Origin: Rhodococcus rhodochrous
GTDB lineage: Bacteria; Actinomycetota; Actinomycetes; Mycobacteriales; Mycobacteriaceae
Length of the DNA: 64,000 nucleotides
Direction of reading: 5' to 3'
Assembly (NCBI RefSeq): GCF_900187265.1
Contig: NZ_LT906450.1
Coordinates: 4,579,444 to 4,643,443 of the forward strand
Shown here in pieces: positions 35,233 to 42,960 of this stretch; the stretch's first letter is position 1, and each line of letters starts with the position of its first letter. A program made the position numbers and the translations under genes. Under the pieces are notes generated by a model. It saw nothing but the letters and a program-made list of their open reading frames with translations, was not told the origin of the DNA and ran no database searches.

Positions 35233-36081
35233 GTGTCTTCCGAGCAACACCTCCGCCGGCGCGCCGTTCTCGTCGCCCCCGGCTCCGACGAACGCAAAGC
35301 CGGTAAGGCCCTCGCCTCCGCCGCCGACGAGGTCGTCCTCGACCTCGAGGACGCCGTCACCGCCGCCCAGAAGGACGCCGCCCGCGAGCTCGTGGCTCCG
35401 CTGGTCCGCGAGCACGGCGCCACACGCACCGTCTCCGTGCGCATCAACGGACGCGGCACCCCCTGGTTCGAGGACGACCTGCGCGCGTGCGCCGCACTCG
35501 GCGACGCCCTCGCCTCGATCGTGATCCCCAAGGTCGAGAGCGCCGACGATCTCGTCGAGGCCGACCGCATCCTCGGTGAATCGACCGTCCCGGTACAGGC
35601 CCTCATCGAGACCCCCGCCGGCGTGCAGCGCATCGACGAGATCGTCGCGGGCTCCCGGGTCGCCGGCGTGATCATCGGCTACGCCGACCTCGGCGCCTCC
35701 CTGGGCCGCGCCCGCACCGCCGCCCCCGAGCACTGGCTCTACGTGCAGGACCGCGTACTGCACGCCGCCCGCGCCGCCGGTGTCCAGGCGATCGACGGGC
35801 CGTTCCTCGGCATCGCCGACGACGACGCCTTCCGCCATTCGGCGCAGTGGGTGTCCGATCTCGGATTCGACGGCAAGTGGGTCATCCACCCCGCGCAGAT
35901 CACCTCTGCCGCAGCAGCCTTCACACCCACCGACGATCAGGTCGACGCCGCCCGCAAGGTCCTCACCGCACTCGAGGAAGCCGAGAACCGCGGCGCCGGA
36001 GCCGCCCAGCTCGACGGCCAGATGCTCGACGAGGCCGTCGCTGTCGCCGCCCGCCGCACCCTGTCGAAGATCGGAGCCTGA
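35233..36081 (+). CDS. CitE-like lyase (citramalyl-/beta-methylmalyl-CoA lyase family)
   Basis: 282 residues from GTG 35233; ATG 35182 within the motif is a less likely start. HpcH/HpaI aldolase-type TIM barrel with DEVVLDLEDAV (Mg-binding Asp/Glu), VRINGRGTPW, IPKVES, ALIETPAGV and GKWVIHPAQI. These are features of stand-alone CitE proteins such as Rv2498c and bacterial Ccl/Mcl, which split (S)-citramalyl-CoA, beta-methylmalyl-CoA or similar into two smaller products. A hydratase-like gene starts 5 bp after it, fitting a hydrate-then-cleave route. Confidence 0.82.
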   Translation: MSSEQHLRRRAVLVAPGSDERKAGKALASAADEVVLDLEDAVTAAQKDAARELVAPLVREHGATRTVSVRINGRGTPWFEDDLRACAALGDALASIVIPKVESADDLVEADRILGESTVPVQALIETPAGVQRIDEIVAGSRVAGVIIGYADLGASLGRARTAAPEHWLYVQDRVLHAARAAGVQAIDGPFLGIADDDAFRHSAQWVSDLGFDGKWVIHPAQITSAAAAFTPTDDQVDAARKVLTALEEAENRGAGAAQLDGQMLDEAVAVAARRTLSKIGA

Positions 36082-36086
36082 AAGCC

Positions 36087-37082
36087 ATGACCACCTCGTA
36101 CGTCGGCGGACCCTACTTCGACGAACTGACCGTCGGCCAGGTCTTCGACACCGCCCCCGCCGTGACGCTCACCGACGGTCTCGCCGCCGCGCACCAGAGC
36201 ATTCTCGGTGACCGCCTGCGTCTTCCGCTCGACAAGCACCTCTCGGCCGCCGTCGCGGGTGGGCCGGTCGCGCACGCCGGCTTCGTCACCGACATCGCGA
36301 TCGGGCAGTCCACCCTCGTCACGCACCACGTCAAGGCCAATCTCTTCTACCGCGGTCTGCGTTTCCGCCGCTTCCCGCACATCGGCGACACCCTCTACAC
36401 CACCACCGAAGTCGTGGGGCTGAAGGAGAATTCGGCCAAGCCCGGACGCAAGCCCACCGGTCTCGCGGCGCTGCGCATGAACACCGTCGACCAGGACGGC
36501 AACACCGTCCTCGACTTCTACCGCTGCGCAATGCTGCCGTTGAGCGAGAATCCCGACCCCGACCGCGTGGTGCACTCCGACGACCTCTCGGCCATCGGGC
36601 CGCAGGACGAACCGCAGTGGTCCGCGCCCGCCGACTGGGATCTGAGTGTCTACCGATCGAAGGTGCCGGGTGAGCACTTCGACAAGTCCCTCGCCGGCGC
36701 CGTGCTGCAGTCCAGCGGCGACGTCGTCTCGAGCGCACCGGAACTCGCGCGCCTGAGCCTCAACATCGCGGCGACGCACCACGACGAGCGGGTCGGCGCA
36801 TCCGGTCGTCTCGTCTACGGCGGCCACACCATCGGCCTGGCCTTCTCACAGGCGACGCGCGCCCTGCCGAATCTCGTGACGGTGCTGGGCTGGAAGTCGT
36901 GCGACCACACCGGCCCGGTGCAGGAGGGCGACACCCTCACCAGCGACCTGCACGTCGAATCCGCCGAGCCCCTCGCCGAGGGCGGTGGCGTGCTGAACCT
37001 GCGGTCGCTCGTCTACGCGCACCGCGGAGATGCCGAGCCGGCTCCCGTCCTGGATTGGCGGTTCACCGCACTCATGGCCTGA
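36087..37082 (+). CDS. MaoC double-hot-dog hydratase resembling mesaconyl-CoA hydratase
   Basis: 331 residues. Two hot-dog units: the first has GGPYFDELTVGQVF and GDTLYTTTEVVGLKENS, followed by VLDFYRCAMLPL; the second has RLVYGGHTIGLAFSQATR. Length and these segments resemble Mch, the mesaconyl-CoA hydratase of the ethylmalonyl-CoA pathway and of mesaconate assimilation. With the adjoining CitE-like lyase it would hydrate a C5 enoyl-CoA and cleave it. Itaconyl-CoA hydratases have related folds, so the precise substrate is open. A strong hairpin follows the gene. Confidence 0.75.
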   Translation: MTTSYVGGPYFDELTVGQVFDTAPAVTLTDGLAAAHQSILGDRLRLPLDKHLSAAVAGGPVAHAGFVTDIAIGQSTLVTHHVKANLFYRGLRFRRFPHIGDTLYTTTEVVGLKENSAKPGRKPTGLAALRMNTVDQDGNTVLDFYRCAMLPLSENPDPDRVVHSDDLSAIGPQDEPQWSAPADWDLSVYRSKVPGEHFDKSLAGAVLQSSGDVVSSAPELARLSLNIAATHHDERVGASGRLVYGGHTIGLAFSQATRALPNLVTVLGWKSCDHTGPVQEGDTLTSDLHVESAEPLAEGGGVLNLRSLVYAHRGDAEPAPVLDWRFTALMA

Positions 37083-37099
37083 CGGCCACTGCTGCCGAG

Positions 37100-37147
37100 A
37101 CCGACGTCGTGTGCGAAATCCTCCGGGAAATCGCGCACGACGTCGGT
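37100..37147. terminator. two-way terminator hairpin between convergent genes
   Basis: ACCGACGTCGTGTGCGA (37100-37116) pairs with TCGCGCACGACGTCGGT (37131-37147), 16 of 17 positions, with a 14-nt loop. It fills the gap between the hydratase and the HTH gene. Confidence 0.7.
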
Positions 37148-37154
37148 TTCGCCG

Positions 37155-37568
37155 TTACGCGTCGACCCGCTTGACGAGGCGCTCGTAGCGTTGCCGGGCC
37201 GCCTGGGTGCTTCCCAGGCCGAGGCCGAAAGCGATCTCCTGCCAGGTCATCCCGCGTTCCCGTGCGATGCGGAGGATCAGCGCCTCGAGTTGGTCCATCT
37301 CGGCGCGTGCCTTCGGGACCAGACCGAGCGCGGCGATGACGTCGGCGTCGTCGACCTCGGGTTCGCCGGGGCCGGGACTGTGCACGCCACCCGCCAGAGC
37401 CGCGACGAGACGGATGGCGCCGAGCGGGTCGAGCATCTCCGGGTGCGACTGCCTGGCCCGCTGCTCGGGAGTGTTGCCGTGCCGTTCGGCGATCCGGAAC
37501 AGCCCCGCGTACTCACGGTGCGCGCGTTCGCGACTCGGATTCGGTGGGGTGAAGCCTTCCTCGGACAT
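37155..37568 (-). CDS. small HTH DNA-binding protein
   Basis: 137 residues from ATG 37568. The C-terminus (MTWQEIAFGLGLGSTQAARQRYERLVKRV) is a sigma-like helix-turn-helix seen in many actinobacterial DNA-binding proteins. The N-terminal part is charged and has no domain I recognise. A TGTGAACAA-N15-TTGTTCACA dyad lies 16 bp before the start, a likely autoregulatory site. It follows the enoyl-CoA hydratase by 43 bp. Targets unknown. Confidence 0.65.
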   Translation of the reverse strand: MSEEGFTPPNPSRERAHREYAGLFRIAERHGNTPEQRARQSHPEMLDPLGAIRLVAALAGGVHSPGPGEPEVDDADVIAALGLVPKARAEMDQLEALILRIARERGMTWQEIAFGLGLGSTQAARQRYERLVKRVDA

Positions 37569-37583
37569 GAACCCAGGATGGCG

Positions 37584-37616
37584 TGTGAACAACTCGTTGT
37601 CAACAGATTGTTCACA
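37584..37616. promoter_or_regulatory. TGTGAACAA-N15-TTGTTCACA perfect dyad upstream of the HTH gene
   Basis: Nine-base arms are perfectly inverted around a spacer that itself contains GTTGTCAAC (37596-37604). The site overlaps the stop codon of the enoyl-CoA hydratase. Candidate operator of the HTH protein; a transcription-attenuating hairpin is the alternative. Confidence 0.5.
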
Positions 37617-38661
37617 TGTCGCGGATCTCGTCCACCAATCCCCAGTCGAGTGCGCGGGAGGCGTCGAGGGGCGCGGCCGTGACGAACAGGTGCAGCGACC
37701 GCCACCTGCCGATCCGCCGCGGGATGCTGACCGTCCCGCCGGCCCCGGGGATGAGACCCATCGAGACCTCCGGGAGCCGGAAGACCGTGTCGGGAGTCGC
37801 GGCCACCCACCCCGCGAAGGCCGGGATCTCGATACCCGCACCGATGCAGTGACCGTGCAACCGCACCTCGATACGACCGGCGAGTTGCGCGACGAGACGC
37901 CCCGCTCCCCCGCGCGTCCGGACGAAGTGCGCGAGCGTGATGTCGGGCGTGCGACCGAACTCGTCGAGATCACCGCCGGCGCAGAACGACGATCCCGCCC
38001 CGTCGAGCACGACCCGTTCGATGCTGTCGTCGAGGATCGCGAGTCGCAAGGCGTCGACGAGAGCGTCGCGCAGCACCGTTCCGTAGGCATTGCGACGCTC
38101 GGGCCGGTTGAGCGTGATGTGCAGGAGGTCGCCATCGCGGGCGATCAGCACCGGTTCGTCCGAGGGCGGCGGCAGTGGGCGCGGACCGCGTCCGGCGAGC
38201 CACGCGGCGAACTCCGGTCCGCCCTGCAACGTCGAGTAGCCGAGCGACTCCACGTCGATCGCTTCCGGGACCGCGAGCGTCTCGGATGCCCGCACGACCT
38301 GCCGTGCCACCAGCGCGGCCTGCGGGTTCGCGGCGACGGCCTCGGCGAACGCCGCGATGCTCGCGTCCGGATCCGGCGTCTCCACCACGCCGCGGGACTG
38401 CGCGACCGGCGCGTAGGTGAGGTCGAGCGCGTCGATCAACGGACGGACCTCGGAGGGAATCTCGCGGGTCGCGCGGCCGACGAGGATCCGGTCGGCCCGT
38501 GCCGCCTGTTCGACGGCACGCTCGAGCAGGGGAAGGCCTCCGTCGAGATCGACGACGACCATCGGCCGGGACACGGCACCGCCCTCACAGAGAAGGGGCT
38601 CTCCCGCCGTTCCGTTCGCCAGGTCCGCAGCGGAGAGAAGCATCGTTCGTGCCGTATCCAT
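37612..38661 (-). CDS. enoyl-CoA hydratase/isomerase family protein
   Basis: 349 residues. ATG 38661 is preceded by AAGGACGG; the longer form is not supported. The crotonase domain fills the C-terminal two-thirds (VLIARDGDLLHITLNRPERRNAYG; GAGSSFCAGGDLDEFG; HGHCIGAGIEIPAFAG). The PEVSMGLIPGAGGTVSIPRRIG segment carries the catalytic-region Glu/Gly residues. About 130 N-terminal residues (PLLERAVEQAARADRILVGR) form an extra region of unknown role, longer than ordinary hydratases (about 260). Divergent from the CaiB gene, so both probably serve one acyl-CoA pathway. Confidence 0.78.
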   Translation of the reverse strand: MDTARTMLLSAADLANGTAGEPLLCEGGAVSRPMVVVDLDGGLPLLERAVEQAARADRILVGRATREIPSEVRPLIDALDLTYAPVAQSRGVVETPDPDASIAAFAEAVAANPQAALVARQVVRASETLAVPEAIDVESLGYSTLQGGPEFAAWLAGRGPRPLPPPSDEPVLIARDGDLLHITLNRPERRNAYGTVLRDALVDALRLAILDDSIERVVLDGAGSSFCAGGDLDEFGRTPDITLAHFVRTRGGAGRLVAQLAGRIEVRLHGHCIGAGIEIPAFAGWVAATPDTVFRLPEVSMGLIPGAGGTVSIPRRIGRWRSLHLFVTAAPLDASRALDWGLVDEIRDM

Positions 38662-38706
38662 GTGGTCCGTCCTTGTACTCCACCAGGCCCCATCCGGCAC
38701 GAAATG

Positions 38707-38712
38707 TAACAT
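38707..38712 (+). promoter_or_regulatory. -10 box (TAACAT) for leaderless start at 38720
   Basis: TAACAT ends 7 nt before GTG 38720 in the 58-bp region divergent from the enoyl-CoA hydratase. Confidence 0.5.
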
Positions 38713-38719
38713 CACGGTC

Positions 38720-39943
38720 GTGGCCCCCGACCTCGCCGCAGACCCGGTACGCGACTGGGCCGACAGCGGAATTGCCTCTCTGACCGGCAGAGTCGACGGT
38801 CCCCCACTGCTCCCATCCGGTCGCGCCGCCACCGTCGCCCGCGAACGCTCCGCGTGGATCTCCGCGGCGTCCGGTGGCGTCGTCGACGTCGACGGTGCGC
38901 GCCTGCTGTCCGAACGCGCCGCGTTCACCGGTCATCGTCGCAGTGGAGCGGTCTCCGCCGGAGGTGCATGTCGTCTGCTGCCGACGATCGACGGGTGGGC
39001 TGCGGTCTCCTGCGCACGTCCCGACGACCCACTCCTGCTCGGCGCCCTGATCGGCGAGGAGATCCCCGGCGATCCGTGGCCTGCCGTCGCCGACTGGCTC
39101 GTCGAACACACCGGGGCGGAGCTGGCCGAGCGTGCCGAACTGCTCGGAATCGCGGCAGGACCTGTCGTCCACGGTGTCGCCGCTCCGCCGACGCCGTCGG
39201 AACCCCGTCCGGTCGACGGGTTGCTCGTCGTCGACTTCAGCGCCCTGTGGGCCGGCCCCCTGTGTGCGCATCTGCTCGGTCTCGCCGGTGCGCGCGTCGT
39301 CAAGGTCGAGACGCCGTCGCGGCCGGACGGTGCGCGTCGCGGCAATGCCGAGTTCTACCGACTGCTGCACGGCGGGCACGAATCGGTCGTGCTCGACCCC
39401 GCCGACGACACGCAACGACGCGAACTCGCGGAACTGGTGGCAGCGGCCGACATCGTGATCGAGGCGTCGCGACCGCGGGCACTCGCCGGTTTCGGCCTCG
39501 ACGCGGTGAAAGCCGTGGACGACTGCACCACATGGATCTCGATCACCGCGCACGGACGGGATTCGCACCGCGTGGGTTTCGGCGACGACATCGCCGCCTC
39601 CGCCGGACTGATCGCGTACGACGCGGAAGGTCCTGTCTTCGTCGGCGATGCGATCGCCGATCCTCTCACGGGTCTCACCGCCGCGGCGCTGGCCATGTCG
39701 GCACCACCCGACGGGCGCGGAAAACTCTGGGACATCTCGATGTCCGCCGTCGTCGCGGCGACTCTCGACGAACCCACGACCATCTCGCAACCCGCCATCC
39801 GTGACGGCGAACAGTGGGTGCTGCAGACAACGGACGGTGCCGTTGCCGTCGCCGAACCCCAGAGGCGTGAAATCTCCGGTGAGGTCGCCGAATCCGGGCG
39901 CGACACCCGGCGCGTACTCACCGATCTGGGCATCCGGCCGTGA
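38720..39943 (+). CDS. CaiB/BaiF family CoA-transferase
   Basis: 407 residues from a leaderless GTG. The central part has the family-III fold: VDFSALWAGPLCAHLLGLAGARVVKVETPSRPDGAR, then IVIEASRPRALAGFGLD. The catalytic Asp is probably in DAIADPLTGLTAA near 318. The order of elements is atypical, with about 170 residues before the Rossmann part, so it may be a diverged member. It shares GTGA with the amidohydrolase, giving a two-gene operon. CoA donor and acceptor unknown. Confidence 0.75.
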   Translation: MAPDLAADPVRDWADSGIASLTGRVDGPPLLPSGRAATVARERSAWISAASGGVVDVDGARLLSERAAFTGHRRSGAVSAGGACRLLPTIDGWAAVSCARPDDPLLLGALIGEEIPGDPWPAVADWLVEHTGAELAERAELLGIAAGPVVHGVAAPPTPSEPRPVDGLLVVDFSALWAGPLCAHLLGLAGARVVKVETPSRPDGARRGNAEFYRLLHGGHESVVLDPADDTQRRELAELVAAADIVIEASRPRALAGFGLDAVKAVDDCTTWISITAHGRDSHRVGFGDDIAASAGLIAYDAEGPVFVGDAIADPLTGLTAAALAMSAPPDGRGKLWDISMSAVVAATLDEPTTISQPAIRDGEQWVLQTTDGAVAVAEPQRREISGEVAESGRDTRRVLTDLGIRP

Positions 39944-41334
39944 GCGTCCTCGTCGTACGCGACGTCGAGGTCGACGGCATCGGCGGAACCGATGTCCTCA
40001 TCCGTGACGGGGTCGTCGCAGTCCTCGGATCGGAAGTGCCGGTACCCGCGTCGGCCGACGTCGTCGACGGTCGTGGAGGCGCACTGCTTCCGGGCCTGCA
40101 CGACCACCACATCCACCTGCACGCCCTCGCGGCCGACCGCACATCGGTCCGCTGCGGCCCACCTGCCGTCCACACCGCCGACGACCTCGCCCGCGCACTC
40201 GCAACCGCGGCCGGTAACGGATGGATACGGGGTGTCGGGTACTCGGAGGACGTTGCCGGCCTGTTGGATCTGGATTCTCTCGACATGCTGCACGCCGAGC
40301 GTCCCGTGCGCATCCAACACCGAAGCGGTGCAGTATGGTTCCTGAACTCCACCGCCGCCGCACTCACGGGACTCGCAACGGCCGATCACCCCGGCGTCGA
40401 ACGCGACGAGAAGGGACGACCGACAGGACGCGTGTGGCGCGCCGACACATGGCTCCGCGACCGGCTACCCGACTCCGGCCCACCATCGCTCGCAGACGTG
40501 GGTGCCGAACTGGCGTCCTACGGCATCACCGGTCTCACCGACGCGACGCCCGACCTCACCCCCTCGACCCTGGAACACCTCCGCGCCTCCCACGTCGACG
40601 GGTCCGTCCCGCAGCGCATCCGACTTCTCGGTGCACCACTGGATTTCGTGGACTCGGAGACGTTCGCCGCGGGGCCGCACAAGATCGTGCTCGCCGACTC
40701 CGGACTGCCCGACCTCGACGATCTCGCGACGACGATCCGCCGCGTCCACGATGCGGGTCGCGCGGTGGCGGTGCACTGCGTCAGTCGCGAGGCGTTCGCG
40801 ATCCTGCTCGCCGTTTTCACCGAGGTGGGCACCGCCCCCGGCGACCGTATCGAGCACGGCGCGCTCGTCCCGGCCGAGTCGATCGGCGACCTGCGACGCC
40901 TCGGGCTGCAGGTGGTCACCCAACCCGGCTTCCTCGCCGACCGCGGCGACACCTACCTCCGCGACGTGCCCGCCGTCGACCTGCCCGACCTCTATCGGTG
41001 CCGGAGCCTCCTCGACGGTGATGTGCCGGTCGCGCTGTCCAGCGACGCCCCCTACGGCCCCGCCGACCCGTGGGCGGTGATCTCCGCGGCGGTCTCCCGT
41101 ACGTGCCCGACCGGCGACGTCGCCGGGGTGGACGAACGGATCCCTGCCCCGACCGCGCTCGACCGGTGTCTGGCCCCGCTCGACGATCCCGGTGGCACTG
41201 CTCGTCGCGTGCGGGTCGGCGCGCCGGCCGATCTCGTCCTGCTCGATCGACCCCTGGCCGACGTCCTCGCAGCACCCACCGCAGAGTTGGTCCGCGCGAC
41301 CGTCATCGCCGGTCGCGTCGTCCACCACGCCTGA
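39940..41334 (+). CDS. YtcJ-like metal-dependent amidohydrolase
   Basis: 464 residues. The amidohydrolase-superfamily barrel starts with GLHDHHIHLHAL (metal-binding HxH), continues through VAVHCVSREAF and DRIEHGALV, and ends with SSDAPYGPADPW (catalytic Asp). Overall this resembles YtcJ/amidohydrolase-3 enzymes acting on amides or cyclic amides. It is coupled to the CaiB gene by a 4-bp overlap. The stop codon runs directly into one arm of the 66-bp dyad that the IS element splits. Substrate unknown. Confidence 0.78.
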   Translation: MSVLVVRDVEVDGIGGTDVLIRDGVVAVLGSEVPVPASADVVDGRGGALLPGLHDHHIHLHALAADRTSVRCGPPAVHTADDLARALATAAGNGWIRGVGYSEDVAGLLDLDSLDMLHAERPVRIQHRSGAVWFLNSTAAALTGLATADHPGVERDEKGRPTGRVWRADTWLRDRLPDSGPPSLADVGAELASYGITGLTDATPDLTPSTLEHLRASHVDGSVPQRIRLLGAPLDFVDSETFAAGPHKIVLADSGLPDLDDLATTIRRVHDAGRAVAVHCVSREAFAILLAVFTEVGTAPGDRIEHGALVPAESIGDLRRLGLQVVTQPGFLADRGDTYLRDVPAVDLPDLYRCRSLLDGDVPVALSSDAPYGPADPWAVISAAVSRTCPTGDVAGVDERIPAPTALDRCLAPLDDPGGTARRVRVGAPADLVLLDRPLADVLAAPTAELVRATVIAGRVVHHA

Positions 41335-41368
41335 TCCGCTACAACGTCGGTCATCCGCTACCGCAATT
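41334..41368. repeat. left arm of IS-split 66-bp dyad element (korAB right-hand copy)
   Basis: ATCCGCTAC-N8-TCATCCGCTAC-CGC-AATT. With the 42919-42953 arm it restores a 66-bp dyad centred on AATT. AATT at 41365-41368 is also the proposed target duplication. Confidence 0.7.
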
Positions 41369-41431
41369 CGTTGGTTGTCAGGATGGTCGTGAGACATCCT
41401 GACAACCAACGCGGGGATCGGAGCGACACAG

Positions 41432-41896
41432 ATGTCCGACCTCATGACCATCCCCGTAGGACGAACCCAACAAGGCCACCGCGCGTTCTCCATGGCCTAC
41501 AAAATCGAGTTCTTGCGCCGATGGGACACCTGCGTCGAACGCGGCGCCAAGACCCGACTGCTGCGCGAGAACAATCTCGCCCAAGGCACCGTCCGCCGCT
41601 GGCTGCAGGCCCGCGATGAGGGACACTTGCAGAAGTCGATGGTCGAAGCAGCAGACAAAGCGAGGGACCGATTGGACAGTCGAGACCGCGCGGAGCTCGC
41701 CGAACTCCGCCGCGAAAACGAACGCCTCCGCGACAAAGTCGCCCAGAGCGACGCCGCCGTGGAGATCCTGGGAAAAGCATTCGAGCTCTTGCAGGGGATC
41801 CACAAGACCTCGACCGACGAGACCACCGAGATCCCGCCGGCATTGATGAGCGCACGCGAGTACGCGCTGTGGCTCGAGCGCAAAGCGTTGTCCTGA
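41432..41896 (+). CDS. IS3-family OrfA (DNA-binding helix-turn-helix/leucine-zipper protein)
   Basis: 154 residues. The HTH region is at about 20-60 (KIEFLRRWDTC...LRENNLAQGTVRRWLQ), followed by a coiled-coil leucine-zipper region (about 85-115: LAELRRENERLRDKVAQ). OrfA binds the terminal repeats and controls transposition. It overlaps OrfB by 28 bp, with OrfB in the -1 frame, so either a frameshifted OrfAB or a coupled GTG start makes the transposase. I see no classic A6G slippery site. Confidence 0.85.
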   Translation: MSDLMTIPVGRTQQGHRAFSMAYKIEFLRRWDTCVERGAKTRLLRENNLAQGTVRRWLQARDEGHLQKSMVEAADKARDRLDSRDRAELAELRRENERLRDKVAQSDAAVEILGKAFELLQGIHKTSTDETTEIPPALMSAREYALWLERKALS

Positions 41897-42909
41897 CCGA
41901 CATCGTCACCGAACTGACCGAGGCGGGAATGTCGGTCACCCGGGGATGTGCGCTCGTGGGGATCGCCCGGTCGAGCTATTACCGGCGGGCCCACCACTAC
42001 CGGCACTATCGGCCGGTCACCGATCCGATCCCGCAGCGACAGCGGCAGCAACCAGCGGCACTGTCGCCGGCCGAGAAGGCCACCATCGTCGCGTTGATCC
42101 TCGCCGAGGAGAACGCGGATCAGTCTGTGTGTCAAATCTATTGGCGTTCGTTCGATGACGGATTGGTGGACTGCTCGGAGGTCACGTTCTATCGGGTGGC
42201 CCGGGCCGAGAAGCTCACCGGGGACCGGCGTCGCAGCCGCACCGGAGGACCGTCGACGCCCCGCTGCGCACCGGTCGTCGAGGCCATCGACGTCGGGGAC
42301 CTGTGGTCGTGGGACATCACGACACTCAAGGGGCCCCGCACGCAGGACCAGTTTCGGTTGTATCTGGCAATCGATGTGTACTCACGGTTTCCGGTGGCGT
42401 GGCGCATCGAATACCACGAGGACAAGGCCAAGGCGGTAGAGATGTTCACCGAAGCGTTCACCGCGTTCGGGGCGCCGGGGGTGTTGCATGCCGACAACGG
42501 GGCATCGATGCGGTCGGGGTTGTTGCTCGATGCCCTCGCCGCGGCGGGGGTCGTGTCGTCGTTCTCCCGTCCGCGGGTCAGTGACGACAATCCCTTCTCG
42601 GAGTCATTGTTCAAGACCATCAAGTACGACCTGACATGTCCGGATCGGTTCGATGATATCGATCATGCTCGGCGGTGGACCGAAGACTTCATGAACCGGT
42701 ATGCGCTCGAGCACCGGCACGCAGGGCTGGGGCGGTACACGCCGGTGTCGGTGTTCCTCGGCAGTGCCGCCGAGGAACACCGACGTCGGCAGGAGCGTCT
42801 CAACCGGATCCACGAAAAGTATCCGCATCGGTTCCGGCGTCGACCGGCAGCGCCGGCGTTACCGCAACCGACGGGAATCAACACACCTGATCTGTCTCAG
42901 ACAGGTTGA
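41869..42909 (+). CDS. IS3-family transposase OrfB (DDE integrase core)
   Basis: 346 residues from GTG 41869, overlapping OrfA. N-terminal HTH-like region ARSSYYRR, then the rve integrase core. Catalytic residues appear complete: Asp in WSWDITTLKG, Asp in LHADNGASM, Glu in DNPFSESLFKT. It cuts and joins DNA ends, producing the 3-4-bp target duplications of IS3 elements. The reading frame is intact, so the element may be active. Confidence 0.87.
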   Translation: MARAQSVVLTDIVTELTEAGMSVTRGCALVGIARSSYYRRAHHYRHYRPVTDPIPQRQRQQPAALSPAEKATIVALILAEENADQSVCQIYWRSFDDGLVDCSEVTFYRVARAEKLTGDRRRSRTGGPSTPRCAPVVEAIDVGDLWSWDITTLKGPRTQDQFRLYLAIDVYSRFPVAWRIEYHEDKAKAVEMFTEAFTAFGAPGVLHADNGASMRSGLLLDALAAAGVVSSFSRPRVSDDNPFSESLFKTIKYDLTCPDRFDDIDHARRWTEDFMNRYALEHRHAGLGRYTPVSVFLGSAAEEHRRRQERLNRIHEKYPHRFRRRPAAPALPQPTGINTPDLSQTG

Positions 42910-42918
42910 CAACTTCCG

Positions 42919-42953
42919 AATTGTCGTAGCGGATGACCAGGACGGTAGCGGAT
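42919..42953. repeat. right arm of IS-split 66-bp dyad element
   Basis: AATT-GTC-GTAGCGGATGA-N8-GTAGCGGAT. It is the inverse of the 41334-41368 arm except in the N8 and NNN spacers, and it lies 8 bp from the korB stop. Confidence 0.7.
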
Positions 42954-42960
42954 GCGAGCG

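Larger units (their letters stand above)
41369..42918 (+). mobile_element. IS3-family insertion sequence, about 1550 bp, apparently complete
   Basis: It is bounded by AATT on both sides (41365-41368, 42919-42922), a 4-bp target duplication. Both ends start with CG, and GTTGTCA sits at the same distance inside (positions 6-12), giving imperfect terminal inverted repeats. OrfA and OrfB overlap as in the IS3 family, and the DDE motif is intact. The left end also folds as a perfect 17-bp hairpin (41369-41385 with 41395-41411). Boundaries are inferred from these repeats, not from a database match. Confidence 0.8.

Noticed and set aside
37608-37616. TTGTTCACA as a DnaA box
   Set aside because: A single near-match forming one arm of a local dyad; no cluster of boxes, dnaA, dnaN or AT-rich region.
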